Below, piece after piece: positions 32,354-45,155 of a stretch of DNA of 64,000 bases. The notes under the pieces were generated by a model. It saw nothing but the letters and a program-made list of their open reading frames with translations. It ran no database searches and was not told where the DNA came from. The number at the start of each line of letters is the position of its first letter. The first letter of the stretch is position 1. Origin of the DNA: Basidiobolus meristosporus CBS 931.73. Taxonomy: Eukaryota; Basidiobolomycota; Basidiobolomycetes; Basidiobolales; Basidiobolaceae. The DNA lies in the NCBI GenBank assembly GCA_002104905.1, contig MCFE01000031.1, positions 124,001 through 188,000 of the forward strand, read 5' to 3'. The translations under genes were made by a program, and so were the position numbers.

Positions 32354-33700
32354 TTATTCACGTCCGGTGAGCTCTTTGGTTTCTTGAACAGTGGCTTCAA
32401 GATCTTCACTGACGTATTTATCGAAAAGATCCTGCTTTCTTCTTCGGACAAGAAAGCCCTCCACATCCTTCTGAGATGGAACATCCACGTGGGCAATAAA
32501 CTTCACTTCGGAGTTATCCACATCGCCCTCAGCCACAGAAATGCTGGCTGGCTCTCGGGAGATGCTTCCTTCGCCTCCTTTCCTCTTCCTGCCCTTGGCG
32601 GTTCCTTGGTCATACTCCACCAGTATAAGGTCGTTGCTTTCTTCCAACCTAGCCCTCACTTGAAGGGAAAACCGGGTTCAGTACGGAGCCTGTTTCCGAA
32701 GGTAAACAAGGATACTTACGCTCTTTCTCTTGCTTTTCCTCGTATTCCAATAAAATACCATCGTCTTCATCGCGATAGCCGTAATAGTCGGCATTGACAT
32801 TCTTATACATCTCGTAGCGCGACTTGGATTCTACCTCTTGAGCGGCTGGATTCACCCGTAGCGAAGTTGGCCGTAAGTACGCTATTCACTGATTGGCCAG
32901 ATAAATACGTTACCTTCCACTTCAAACAACTCCTTCACCCCAGGCAGCTCTCTCGCTCGACCAAAGTACCTAGAAAAGATGAAAAGTGAGGGGCAGTCCA
33001 CCGGCAAGCCTTAATCTCGGAGATTTTACTTGTATCCACGGTTCCCAGGCACCGATTTGCCTTCATTGTCAATTATTCGCGGTGCTATTCTCTAATTACG
33101 CGAATTGAACGTGAGCTTATTCTGGTGTTGACGAACAGTCGACTCGACTGAACTATACCCTATAATCCGGACCGCCTAGATCTTTTATCTGTCTTTCCCA
33201 ATGACCCTTCTCTCGAATGAGCTTGTTGATCTCGTCGTTCATATCTCTGACCTGATAATCCGAAAGTCCGGCTGTCAATGAAAGAGGTAAAAGTAAGTAT
33301 ACGGCATTATGGCGGCCTCACTCGATACACTCCAGCCAAACTAGTACGATCCTACTAGATTTATACATACAGTTCTGGATCTGGGTCACTTTGCGAGAAA
33401 TTTCGTTGATAATTTGACGTCTCCATTTCTCTGCTTCCGGTAAACTACGGCACTCTGAGGCTAGATAAGGTCTGCGCTCATTCTTGTTGAATCCTAGTTC
33501 TGCGGCTCTGGCATCGCGGAACCGATGGAGCATAGATCTGGAAAATAAATTACACGCTTTCTTAGTAAACAATGGTCGGAATGGGAGCCAAGGTGGGCGG
33601 GTATTACTGAGCCTTTTCTTCATTACGTGCCTAGATAGGGTTAGGTAGGTATGTTTAGAGACATGTTTGGGTGTAACGAGTAAAACGGAGAACATACCAT
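32354..33700 (-). CDS. ISY1: Pre-mRNA splicing factor Isy1
   Basis: Isy1 is part of the Prp19-associated (NTC) complex and acts in the first catalytic step of splicing. Eight exons (33700-33698, 33630-33608, 33537-33371, 33271-33159, 33091-33030, 32969-32914, 32845-32720, 32658-32354) sum to 855 nt, 284 residues. Landmarks are [69 protein letters not shown] and [18 protein letters not shown]. The first coding exon holds only the ATG: the intron GTATGT starts right after it. The exon 6/7 junction (VE|AAQEVES) is less certain than the others. Confidence 0.9.
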
Positions 33701-33983
33701 CTCTACGATACAGGTTCGCTTGTACAAGCAACGGTGGAGGAAGTTGGATTAAAAGGGAGGTTTAATCAAAAACGGCAAGATATCCCGACTCGCAACAATC
33801 TAATCAACCTGCGAGCATTTCGTGACGACGGGCATCCCCTCCGAAATTTTTGAATTTGAAATTTCCAAATCATGGGATTCCGAATTGGAAAAAAGATTTT
33901 GAATTTATTCGTCTAAGAAAAACTTTTGCTTAGTTGTGTTTGCCGAGACTCAAGCTTATCAGTACTTCGTCTTTATTTTGAAT

Positions 33984-34590
33984 ATGAGTTTCGTTAGCAG
34001 AGCATTCCAAGCGATAAATAGGGTTAAATGCGCCGGTTTCAGACCCAGAGGGATGGAGGAATTTTTCGAGGGTGGCATGGCCCTTCCCAAGGAGCAGCCC
34101 AAGACCGGTAAAGTCTTTCTCTCTCTTCCCAGACAACCAGACATCCTCCTAACCACCAGCGTTCAACATGTATAGGCCGCTCTTGGAGAGCCGGAGAGTT
34201 GCGTAACAAGAGTTTCGAAGACCTGCATAAGCTTTGGTATGTTGTGCTCAAGGAACGCAACATGTTGGCCAGTCAAAATGAAGAAGCCAAGCGTTGGGGA
34301 ATCACCGAGCAATTCTTCACCAACAAGACCAGAGTCATTAAGGTTTGTTGAGTGGTTTATTTCCTTTGCAGGGTTTCCGTGTGAACTTCTGGCTCACCCG
34401 GTGCTTTCGCTTTCTCTAGTGCAAGAAGACCATGGCCAGAATCAAGTCGGTCCTCAACGAGCGTCGCATAGAATGGGAGAAGGCACAGAAAATCGTCAAG
34501 CAAAATGCCAAGGATGAAGCACCCACTGTTACTGAAACCACTGGCCGTAAGAGCTCCAAGAACAGAACTAAGGGCGCTAAGCATCAATAG
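33984..34590 (+). CDS. MRPL4: Mitochondrial large-subunit ribosomal protein uL29m (MRPL47/Mrpl4)
   Basis: Three exons (33984-34107, 34176-34342, 34420-34590) sum to 462 nt, 153 residues. The motif [31 protein letters not shown] is the uL29m signature. The N-terminus [18 protein letters not shown] fits a mitochondrial presequence. The C-terminus is basic. It lies near the polypeptide exit in the mitochondrial ribosome. It is divergent from ISY1 with only 283 bp between start codons, so the promoter is probably shared. Confidence 0.9.
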
Positions 34591-36959
34591 ACATCCCCTT
34601 CATTATACATATACACAGTGAGATAATAACAATAAACACATTCATCATGCATATTTGTTATAAAGATCGGTTCCATTGGTATGGCGGAGGTGTATTTATG
34701 GTGCTCTGTAGTGTTGAAATCATTCCTACAAGTCCTGGTACACAAGCATTGACCTGTCGGAAAAAACCAGTTAGCATCTTACAATTCTGTGATTAAAGCT
34801 GGCTCTAACATTGCTTGGCAATAATTGTTTGGAATCTTGAAAAAGCAAAGAGTGCCCTTGAACCCCTGCTACAATCTCATATAACCATCTCTATGATACA
34901 GCCTTAGCTCTGGTTCTGTGCAATTCATGCATTCACTTGAACCTTAGGTAACTTATCCACTAGAAAAGTATCAATTCACCCATTTGCAATACTCCTAAAC
35001 CAGGTGGACAGTATGTACTTTTCCGGATCCTCAATAAAGCTCATTAGATTACATTCTCTGGCTGGGCGACGATGGGAACAAATTCACTTACACCTCATGT
35101 CTAAATGTTTACCATATCCGCATACAAAGGACAGCGCATCCAAGGCTGCCGATTAATAATATTGAGTTGATTCCGTTTTCGTGGTTAATTAAAGCCAACG
35201 ATTTTATGATGCATGAGGCTCTTATCATGCCGCCAAGTTGGTCTCCATCCCAAACAACCCGCCGAAATGAATTTGGCTACAGGGCCTCATCCATTAGTGG
35301 AATAAGGGGGATCCGACGCTACCAGTTTGGTAGAATGACAATGATCAAATGTGGAGCTCCTATTAGTGCGGCATCCCTATTCATGAAGAAAAATCGAGTT
35401 AAACTTAGGCTGCATTTGAAGAAAAAATGTTCTCACCGTGTGGGATAGGAGTACTCAGATGTAGATTACTGTTTGCTAGCCCATCACCGCGCTGCCAAAT
35501 CCGACCGTAAACGGGTACATTCCCATCTTCCCTGTCACTGACGAATCTATACAAGATCGATATCTAGGATGGCACATGCTATGGTCAACTGATGGAAAAT
35601 GGGAAATGATTATCTCGAATGTGTGACCAGTGTCACTTTACGTATATGTTCAAAAATGTCATCTCTGATGTGAACTCCAGATAAACTTTCACACACCTGC
35701 GAGCATACTGTAAGCTCCATCGGTGAGAAAATGCTGAAATCCGGAAGGCTTGGGATTATCCTTGCCCATCCGAGAATCCCCGAGGTCCAGTTTAACCATA
35801 TGACAGGATGCCCGACTGCTTTTATAACCGGCTGGGGGAAGATTATTCGCATACTCTCACTTCCACATGAAAATACATGGCTTGGCCACCAAGATTGACT
35901 GCAATCAAGATTCTCGCCATATAAGGATGCCTCATTAGGAGTCAACTGATTGTCACCAAAGTTTTGCATTCCAAAGTGAACCATGGACTGGGATCAATCG
36001 AAAATCTCATGTGGCCTGGCGCGTCGAAATGGCAGTGTAACGCATTGTGTCATACATCCATCAGTCATCTAATGTCAGCATTGGCTAGCTGTCACTTGAG
36101 TACTTTGACATCTCGGGGGGTTTCGGAAAGCCCTTATCTCTTATCACCCGTATCGTCAGGCTCAGAAATACTAGTAACCTGTGTAACACAGATGATCTAT
36201 CCAAGCGGCGTCTAGTCTAACAGGTCGCCCACTGCGCACCATTCAATTCATCCATAGCAGTCGCAGACACAGTCCAACCTTAAAAAAGCAAGTCTTGCAA
36301 AATCCCGATAAGTTCCACTTTGATACATCGTTAATCTCTTGATTATTAAGACAATTAGCAGCGGGTGGCTAAATTAATTGAGTCGCCAGCATTCGAGGCC
36401 AGAACAGTAGATCCTTTGTCTATTTGATGTTACTTGTTTGTGCCGAAACGGTCGATGGAGGCTGGAGGTTTTAATTAAGGTGCGGGCTCCTGGCACGCAA
36501 GTGAGCAATTTAGTGAAATGAAATGTGTAGGGGGAGGTTGAGCTAGGCGAGTGAGCTAGGAGGTAGTTCAGTTACATCCAGGCAATCCAGGATAATCCTG
36601 CACTTATCGGCACGGAGATACATAGATTAGCCTCAGAATCGGCGGATTCCCATGATTATCCACGCCCTTCGGAAGCGGTGATCAAGTGAGACCCTCATAA
36701 TAGCTGTCAAACGGTTTGCTGGAACTAAATCAAGTAATGACAAAACGATAGTAGCCGTTTAATGGTGACCAACCGAGTCTACAAATGGATCTGACCCTGG
36801 TGCTTGTGAACGACTTGATTAAAATACAGTACTAGTGGTGGACGGGGTGAGGCGAAAATATCAACATGCAAGGAGCGGATATCATTACATTAGTGGGGAG
36901 GAGCGGGAGTTGTACAAGAGGATGGAGAGGTGGGAATATTCAATATTATAATGTAATCT
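34591..36959. other. Long gene-free region
   Basis: About 2.4 kb with no supported gene, RNA gene or repeat. Open frames such as 35167-35448 and 35610-35984 have no domains and no sign of splicing. It may hold distal control sequence for the homeobox gene next to it. Confidence 0.5.
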
Positions 36960-37694
36960 CTAGTATAGCTTCTGCTTCTTCAGGTAGGAGGACTTCTTTG
37001 ATAAAGATCCCGAAGAATATCTACGCTTGCTAGAGCTGGTTTCCTCTCTTTGGGCCTCTCCGGAGAATTGTATCAATTCCAGGTCGCAGCCCTGTCTTCC
37101 GAGCTCGCCATTTGCCTGGGCACTTTCGATCATGGGCTGCAGGATTCTTCTGCGAGCGTTGATGAACCAGTTGCTGATCTGATTCATGGTGAGTTTGGTT
37201 TCCATTGCTAGGGAGATCTTTTCATCTTCAGTGGGATATGGGTGCTTCACGTGCTTGGCCAGCCATGATTTCAAAATAGCGGTGACTGCTTTGGGAAGGT
37301 TGCCCCGACGCTTCTTTTGGTTTGGTTTGGTAGGGGTGGTGATCTCGGAGCTGTTCTCAAACGAGGATGGTGCTTCAGCGTATGTGGGTGATGGGGATAG
37401 GGATGCGCTGGAGCACGATGAGTCGGAGCTTACGCTTTCCCTGTCGGCCTCATAGTGGACAGGCTCAGGGGCGTAGCTGTAGCCAGTCCATTCTTTGGCG
37501 TTGTGGAAGAGCATCTCTTCAATGCGCTCTTTGTGTCCGCCAATGTAGCTACGAGGTTGCTGATCATTATGAATGATGACGACAGGGCTAAATACTCGTG
37601 GCTATTGATGGAAGATGGATTAGATGGAATGTTTACATGCAGAGGAGTGTTTCATGCGAACCTTAGAATCAGGGTAAGAAAGGTGAACGGCCAT
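36960..37694 (-). CDS. TALE-class homeodomain transcription factor
   Basis: Two exons (37694-37662, 37559-36960) give 210 residues. The homeodomain is at about residues 85-145: [19 protein letters not shown], then [19 protein letters not shown], then [15 protein letters not shown]. The three-residue loop extension with PYP and the WFINARRR recognition helix define the KN/TALE group. The rest is Ser-rich and likely disordered, with a basic tail. In fungi TALE genes control mating type or development; this gene stands alone with no partner HMG or HD1/HD2 pair, so a mating-type role is not supported. Confidence 0.9.
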
Positions 37695-40123
37695 GTCAAG
37701 TGTCAGTCAATAATACGATGGAACAGGTGCGATGACTATGTCGGTTGAGGAGGCACAAGAATATGGGCAGCCTAGGAACCAACGGGCCTTTTTATAGATT
37801 CCATAGCGATTGTTGATTGATGCGTGTAGTAATTCATCATTAAAATCAGTGTAATGTGCCACAAGCATCTAAGGTGTTAAATGGTAATTACAAGGAAATG
37901 TGATAATCAGCACTCAACCGATCACAGCAACGGCTCAGTGTTTTGAGTGTTTCATTCATCGCTAGTTGTGCCTTCAGAAACCAAGTTAATAATTCAATGC
38001 TCATGCACACCACCTGAGGAATTAGGGCAAAAGGGGCATTTGGATTGGGGTGATGTCAAAATGCGTTTGAGTTTGGACTAACTCGGTTGTTTCGCAATAT
38101 TTCTGCATACAGGAGGACATGCATTAGTGAAGAATTTGTTTCAATCGTGTAAATTCGGGTGAAATGAGCTTGAAAGGCGAGCCGTGTAACACAGCAAATT
38201 TGTTCAACTTCAGACCTGCTACGGATGATAATCTAGGTGGTGATCTCAATGTTGCATGCAATGATTTAGTCGAAAGGTATTTACAATGTAAACCGACATG
38301 TATCTACAATGCAGGCCAAACAAGTGCGTTGGAGCAACTCCCGGATTTCTACGCTGTCCTCGAACCGGTTGGTTTGGGTTTCTCATGGCCAATTTAGTGG
38401 GAATGTTCATCACCCAAGAATGCACCACCCGTGCATTCTGCAAGGGACTGGAGGCGTGTTATGAAATTCAGCTCATCTGCCTGGTAACTGCTGCTAACCC
38501 ATCGCTTCATCTTGGCTCTCTAGTCAGTGTGGTTAAGCTTTTCTCATAGCACTTGGTTAACCAACCTTAAACGAGCCAGAACTAGGGAATTTTGAGGCGT
38601 GTGACTCCCTTCCTAAAGAGTAGCTCGTACACCCCACTGATATAATTGATAGTGTCATTCATAAAAATTGTGGAGCGCTGAAACCTTATCAACGAAACAA
38701 CCCTTTGTGGCTCTTTATCAAGCAAATCTATCCTCAGCTGATGACTTCTTTATCGATGCAAATAAAATCACGGATAAATTAGTTTCTACGAAGCTTGAGC
38801 GCATCTCTCGCCCTCGCCCTCACCAGTATTGCATGACCAAAATAATCAATTAGTATTATACGTGTTGTTATATTACTCCAACCTTCCCAAAGTGGTTCGG
38901 GTTGGTCGATGGTGTTCGATGACTACTATTGCGGCATTCCTCTTGAATGATGACAGTTTGCCATTTTGGAGTGACACCTGTCATTTCTTTCCGCTCCCCG
39001 ACAATCTCCGATGGCTTTCTGGTTTGTAAGCCTTTCCTATCTACACCATTGATGTTTTGTCCGTGGGTGAATCTTGGCCGGTTGACAAATGAACAATCTT
39101 CATCTCGCATCTCGCATGTATAGTACAACACAAGTAATTGGTGTGCAACAGAAGGGTCTTCAGTGAGTGAGGTTCCGGTGTAACGGCTTCAGGCCACGAG
39201 AGATGATGAGCCACTCGGCGGATTTAAGCTTCTATTTACATTGATGCGGATAATCTTGAGTAGTTACCAAGCAGAGTGACCACTTTTGTCTGTCAAAGTG
39301 TGGGTTTATCTGCCCAGTCTGTCCACAAATCAGTGGTCAGGGTTCCGTGACCCGTATTATTTTCGGAGGCTACTGATGTGTACTCTACCGATGTGACTGC
39401 CATGGAAAAATACTACTGCTAAATGTGCAGCCCATATCTATAATTCCGTTGGCACGGCACGTGCTTGACAATTGGGGATGCAAGTTATCTCCAAATATTT
39501 TGATGGGGCTGTTTGGTAGTATGAAATGAGTAGATGCATGTTGCCCAAGTGGAACTGGTTCAGTTTGAAGGCTCTGGAGGGGCACTCCACATTGAACAAA
39601 GGATCTTCAGTACTCTATTCCCAGGCTATAACACCCACATTGCTGATACTGATATGAATCCTATAGCATGACTGCCCTTCACTTGAGCAATGTGGCACAT
39701 GCACTATCTAGTAGCATAGCTGCAAGAAATTCAGAGGATTCAAATATAGACCCTAAATAGTGGTCCAATATGACTGGGCAGTGCCCAAATAGCAGCAAAA
39801 CAGCCAGTATGACCAGTGATTTGAGAGGAGGTTGCTTCGAAGATAGGGGTGAGAAGGGAGTAGTTACTCATACCTAATTAAAATTGGATCCATCGACTAT
39901 ATACTATAGGCTGTGTCATTGGCCCCTGATATCCCCTCCTCTCCCCCTAAACATGACTTGAGGGTGCGATATGTGCGTAGTGTATAAATACAAAGGAAAA
40001 TGGAGAGAATTATTTGCGATTTGAGCTGGTGAATTTGACTTCTTTGGTGTGTAGGCTTCGCGAAACCCATCTTTTCTCCTCAAGTAATCAGTCAAAATTC
40101 CGACCAACACTCACAAAGATAGG
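37695..40123. other. Long gene-free region
   Basis: About 2.4 kb upstream of the homeobox gene and of GIS2, with no supported gene. Open frames at 38164-38549 and 38668-39131 lack domains. Together with 34591-36959 it leaves the homeobox gene isolated in 5.5 kb of non-coding DNA. Confidence 0.5.
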
Positions 40124-40665
40124 ATGTCCCAACGCAGGACTGGGTATTCCATTTGTTATAATTGTGGCGCTCCTGGACACCAAGCGAAACAGTGCAGTAA
40201 GGCAGAACCCGTCTGGTAATTAGTTAATTTTCTCTAGGCCAATATCCCAATCGTAACCAATGAACATCTACTAGCTACAACTGCAACGAGACTGGCCACC
40301 TTAGCCGGGACTGTGACGAACCAGTTGCTACCAAAAAGTGTTATCGTTGCGAGTCGACTGAACATTTGTCGCGAGACTGCCCTGTAACTCTAGCCGACGG
40401 ACCCGAGTGCTACAAGTGCGGCAAGTCTGGCCATTATGCAATTGGATGCCCCGAAAATGTTGGCAAGTTCAACAAATCGTGCTTTACTTGTGGTGAGTTT
40501 GGCCACCGATCCAAGGATTGCACGAACGAAAGCAAATGCTACAGCTGCGGTAAGACCGGACATATCTCCACCGATTGCTCACAAGTAGGCCAAGTCTGCT
40601 ATGGATGCGGTGAGAATGGTCACATCAAGAGTGACTGTCCTGATAGAATGGCTAAGGTCAACTAA
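40124..40665 (+). CDS. GIS2: CCHC zinc-knuckle protein (Gis2/Byr3/CNBP)
   Basis: Two exons (40124-40215, 40275-40665) give 160 residues. Seven C-x2-C-x4-H-x4-C knuckles are visible, from CYNCGAPGHQAKQC to CYGCGENGHIKSDC. The third has E-H instead of G-H before the His. This is the single-stranded nucleic-acid-binding family of CNBP (animals), Byr3 and Gis2 (yeasts), which bind mRNAs and G-rich sequences and affect translation. It is not retroviral-type gag, as it has all seven repeats and a normal intron. Confidence 0.92.
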
Positions 40666-40860
40666 AAGCAATTTCCCACCAATCCTAGCCCATAATTTAT
40701 TCTTTTACCCAAGAGCCTCTTCATAAATAAATACTGGTTGAACGTTACTGACATCAATTATTGGTCCCATGACGAATCCCTGATCTTTCCAATTTGATTA
40801 GAAATTCTCTCACCAAGGACTTTGGGCAGTATTGTGCTTTAGGCGCTCACCTCCGCCAGT

Positions 40861-41678
40861 ATGATAAAGTCAGTGCTGATATTCAATAATCACGGGAAGC
40901 CTCGGTTGATGAAATTCTACCAGCAGATCGTAAGAACACTGAGTCTACCTCGAGCATCTTTCGAAACCATCGGTTTACTTACATTGGTTTCCCTCTTAGG
41001 ATGTTACTATTCAACAAAAGATTCTAGAGGAAATATTCAGTCTGGTCTCTGAAAGACTAGATACCGAGTGCAACTTTCTGGAGGGAAGCACGCTTTTGGG
41101 GGGACCTGACACTCGCATCATTTATCGAAACTACGCGACTTTGTACTTTGTGTTTGTGGTGGATTCCTCGGAGAGCGAGCTCGGAATATTAGACCTGATT
41201 CAGGTAAGTAGGACCCCCCTGTCGCTACCATATCCTTTTACTTATATAGAGCACGAAACAGGTGTTTGTCGAAAGCTTGGACCGCTGTTTTGAGAATGTC
41301 TGCGAGCTCGACTTGGTATTTTAAACACGACTTTAAGTTATTCCTCCCCTCTTTCTAATAGCTTACATCCCCCCCCCCTACCTGTAGATTTTCCATTGGG
41401 AGGAGGTAATTAATGGCAGTTGATATTTCTGTTCAACCCTCACTTTCTAATTCTCTGGTTTAGATTCATCATATTTTAGCTGAAGTGGTCACCGGTGGTA
41501 TGGTAAGTGCACAATATCAGACAACATGAATATAAGCTAACACTGCCCTGTGCAGGTTCTTGAGACGGACCTTGAGAAGATTACCCTAGCTATCCGGGAG
41601 GCAAACAAGTTGAAGAAGTCCAGTAGCTATACAATGTCTTCCATGAAACTAGATCAGCGTAGAAACTTCATTGGATAA
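40861..41678 (+). CDS. APS3: AP-3 complex sigma subunit
   Basis: The small subunit of the AP-3 adaptor sorts cargo from Golgi or endosomes to vacuole and lysosome. Six exons (40861-40929, 41000-41203, 41262-41315, 41388-41405, 41464-41502, 41556-41678) sum to 507 nt, 168 residues. Landmarks are MIKSVLIFNNHGKPRL, CNFLEGSTLLGGPDTRIIYR, YATLYFVFVVDSSESELGIL, FVESLDRCFENVCELDL and GGMVLETD. Exon 4 is an 18-nt microexon encoding IFHWEE. The sigma-3 assignment rests on the start and the CNFLEGG-like stretch. Confidence 0.92.
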
Positions 41679-42164
41679 ACACGACATCTTGTAAAATATT
41701 CAGCCACTCCTTTGAGATGTAAAGCTTTAATCACCTAGAGGGATGTTATGTAAATCTTTGGCGCACTTCACTTTCAGAAAGTATAGATCCATCAAAATAA
41801 ATCAGCGTCACTGAAAAATTTTTGGTCTTCAATCATGCATCCTATCACGTGGGAGGGTGGTGAACTCCAAAGTGCGATGAATTTAGGTTAAAATCCCAAG
41901 GACAGGATTCAACTTAGGCATACTGCTAAACAAAGCATTCATTTATTTGTGGGATTTTTTTTTACTCTATTAAAGCTGCACCATTCCCTTCTTTCTTTTC
42001 CCAAGGGCAGCGAATATACACGAATACAAATATACCATATTTTAAGCTATTTGGTAAGCCCCTAGAGATAAACCCTTGGTTTTTTTTCTATTTTCCTCCG
42101 GCGGTATTTTTATGAAGCCAAGTTACGAGCCATTCTAATCTCTCTCACACTCGATCGGTAGATA
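41679..42164. other. Intergenic
   Basis: No gene; promoter of the poly(A)-binding protein gene. Confidence 0.5.
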
Positions 42165-43137
42165 ATGTCAGACCAAGAAAACCCCACCTCCAGCGATGTC
42201 AATGGAGTTGAACCTGCTCAAGAGACCCCCGAAAACAACGTCGACGTCGACGTCGCCGATGTAGACGAAGTACAGTTCGATTAACTCGCTCGCCAACGCC
42301 CACCAGAACGTGTCTAATGCAATCTTGATTTTTCTTAGGAACTAGAGGCGATGAAGCAACGTGTTCAAGAAATGGAGCAGGAGGCTGCTAAGCTAAGAGA
42401 AATGCAGGCCCAAGTCGAGCAAGAAATGAACATGAACGCCTCCTCTGGTAAAGAAGTCTTCAGTTTGAGTTTGATTCTGCACATCTAACGACGCGATCTA
42501 CTTGCATCCTTTCAGAGGATCAGGAAACTCTCGATTCTCGCTCAATCTATGTTGGGAACGTAAGCGGATCCAGGGTTGTTTATTTATTGGTGATGCGCTT
42601 TTAGCTAAACACCTTCATGGTATTTAGGTTGACTATGGCTCCACTCCTGAAGAACTTCAAGCACATTTTCAGTCATGCGGCACCATCAACCGTATTACTA
42701 TTATTTGTGATAAATGGAGCGGTCATCCCAAGGGGTATAGTGTGGCATATTTTAGACTGGAAAATTCGATCATCCATTAATATCAAATTTACTTAGTTAT
42801 GCCTACATCGAGTTCGCTGATAACTCTTCAGTCACTAATGCAATGGTGCTAAACGAGTCACTGTTCCGAGGCCGTTTACTTAAGGTATGTGAACCTTACA
42901 CTCGGTTAGCTGATCCCAGCTTGCTCATTGTACATAAATCAGGTTACGCCGAAGCGAACCAACATCCCAGGTATGACTCGTGGTCGAGGTCGCGGTAGAG
43001 GATTCCGAGGCGGATTTAGAGGAGGCCGTGCCATGCATAGGTTTGTACATGGAATGCATACTGGACTTTGGTGATCGCCACTAACCACGCTTCTGCGGGC
43101 ATCCAGGGGACGTCGCGGCTATTTCTCTCCTTATTAG
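42165..43137 (+). CDS. PAB2: Nuclear poly(A)-binding protein (Pab2/PABPN1)
   Basis: It controls poly(A) tail length and nuclear RNA turnover. The order is: an acidic N-terminus (42165-42269), a coiled-coil [22 protein letters not shown], a single RRM with RNP2 SIYVGN and RNP1-like KGYAYIEF, then an Arg-Gly tail ([18 protein letters not shown]) and the terminal GRRGYFSPY, which matches human PABPN1. Seven exons end at the TAG at 43137. The coiled coil before a single RRM and the RG tail separate it from cytoplasmic PABs and other RRM proteins. Confidence 0.92.
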
Positions 43138-43857
43138 GTACATTTGGTGTGGTTTCTGTGATTGCTTTTTGGAGAATATCAGCTCTCAAAATTGGTCCTT
43201 TCATTCAATATTTTCCTATATATATACTATTTAAAAATCCGGATATTTTCCCAATATTTTTGCAACATTTAAAGAATATTTTAGACCACCAATGTTTGTT
43301 GTTCAGTTGTGTCAAAGGGGAGAGATGAACAGAAAGAAATGAGTAAAAACGCCAAGATTGACAAGTCCCAAGAAACCATGGGTTTGATAGATATTCGTCA
43401 AGATCGATTGTATATACACTCGCAATAAATCCCATCAATCAAGTTCAACATCCATGCAAGCCAGGTGGCATCTCACCTTAGATTGGGTCGCTTCCACTGG
43501 GATCGTTTTAGCCAGCTCAGCAATTATCGATCAACAATCTCTAATTTTCTTTACTTGGAAATCGTTTTTCAAGCTGGTCGTGTGTTACTTAAACAGGCTT
43601 TATTGGAAGAGTTTCAAACGGGAAATACCTTTCCAGGCTGTTTATGAGAAATTCCCTTATTCCAAAATGCCATATAGGGTAAGCTTGTAGAAGAATTACC
43701 AGTAAAGGAACCTGGATGTTTTAAAAGAACGAAATCGCTGTTTATAGTCAACCCAACATCTAATTCTCTACGTATAAAAGCCTGCAGCAGGTGAAGGGCA
43801 AAGCCATTTTAGTGACCCCTCAAAGACCCTTCTAAGTGTTGTAAATACTAAACAAAC
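43138..43857. other. Intergenic, no gene recognised
   Basis: An open frame at 43454-43690 has aromatic-rich sequence but no known domain. Nothing else is seen before UreF. Confidence 0.5.
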
Positions 43858-44648
43858 ATGAGTATCTTCACCGCCAACTCACAACACGAAAACTGGCTCT
43901 TGTGGATGATGGCTGATTCTGCCTTGCCAACTGGTGGTTTCGTAGCTTCCTCTGGTCTTGAAGCCTCCGTCCAAGCTGGTTATGTCCATAACGAGGAGAC
44001 CCTCCTGAAATTCATTTCTTCGAGTGTACATAATTACGCACTCTCTACCCTTCCTTTCGTTACCAAGGCATATGAGATTTCCCAGTCTGAAAGTACCGAT
44101 GATGAGAAGGTGGAGCAGCTCATCAAGCTTGACGATTTCTATGAGGCTTCCACTTCCAATGCCATCACCAAAAGAGCCTCCAAAGCCCAAGGAACGGCCA
44201 TGTTGATGTTGTTGAGCAAGAGTTTCGGACAACTTTCCAAATCTGTGGTGGGGACCAAGCTGAAGCTACAAGTCAGATTGGGAAGAATTGGTGGTCATCT
44301 TCCTGTCTGTTTTGGTATGGCTTGTCAGCACTTGAACGTCAGTCTGAGTAAGTTGGAAGCATTTTCTTTGTCAGCGAAACCCAACAAACTAACCCTCCTC
44401 TTCTAGGCAATACCCAGGAACTTTTCCTATTCTTGTTCGTACGCGCCATCATCTCTGCTGCCGTACGTCTCAACCTGGTTGGCCCATACTACGCTCAAAC
44501 CCTTTTGGCTCAATGCCAGGAATTCACGGAAGAAGCCTGGAAGCTTGGCCGTGATGTTCAACCAGAAGATGCCGCACAGTCTTCACCATTATTAGATATC
44601 ATTCAAGGAACCCATGACCACCTTTACTCTAGAATCTTCAACAGTTAG
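43858..44648 (+). CDS. ureF: Urease accessory protein UreF
   Basis: UreF works with UreD and UreG to load nickel into urease. Two exons (43858-44347, 44407-44648) sum to 732 nt, 243 residues. Landmarks are MMADSALPTGGFVASSGLEA (the S-x-P-x-G-x-F-x-x-S-x-G-L-E signature), HLPVCFG and the long helical VRAIISAAVRLNLVGP. It implies that the organism has nickel urease. No other urease gene is in the window, which is normal for fungi. Confidence 0.93.
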
Positions 44649-45155
44649 ATTAATGTTATCATACATGCCCTTCCAAGGAGGGATTTACGTAATTCGCTAA
44701 TTGTATGTTATTAGAATTCGAGTACATATGTGTCTTTATCCAAAACGTTTATTAAAGTTATCAACTGAACATTCGAGGTACATGATAATACCAACCGTTC
44801 TCTAAGCCTAAACCGCAAGCATCTAGCTAACCCCCTAGAGAAGAAACTAGCCATATCGTCATATGAACCGGTCTCAGATACAGCATCCTACCATGTTGGC
44901 GAATGGCTCAGATCTGTAGTGGCAACCATGACACATTTGCCATAATTGGAATTTTTCAAATTTCCCGTGTTGGGAATATTCTACTTGAAGCAACCTACGA
45001 CGATCTAGTTAGAAATTCCATTGTTTTCGGATTTCCAAAATGATGGATATAGAAGGGAAGCTTTACCAGCAGATAGATGAGAATTGTGAGACCTTGTGGG
45101 TTCTATGAAGAACAGGGAAATGGGATGGGCTTTATTGAAAGTTGAAACTCAGCAG
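44649..45155. other. Intergenic between convergent genes
   Basis: No gene is seen between the ends of UreF and the ABCD4-like gene. Confidence 0.5.

Noticed and set aside
41230-41239. ATATCCTTTT inside an AP-3 sigma intron looks like a sixth U12 5' site
   Set aside because: The intron starts 26 bases earlier with GTAAGT and ends CAG, and these ends give the conserved DLIQ-VFVES protein; the motif is internal.
43454-43690. Open frame of 78 residues as a small gene
   Set aside because: No domain, no codon bias, no splice or promoter context.
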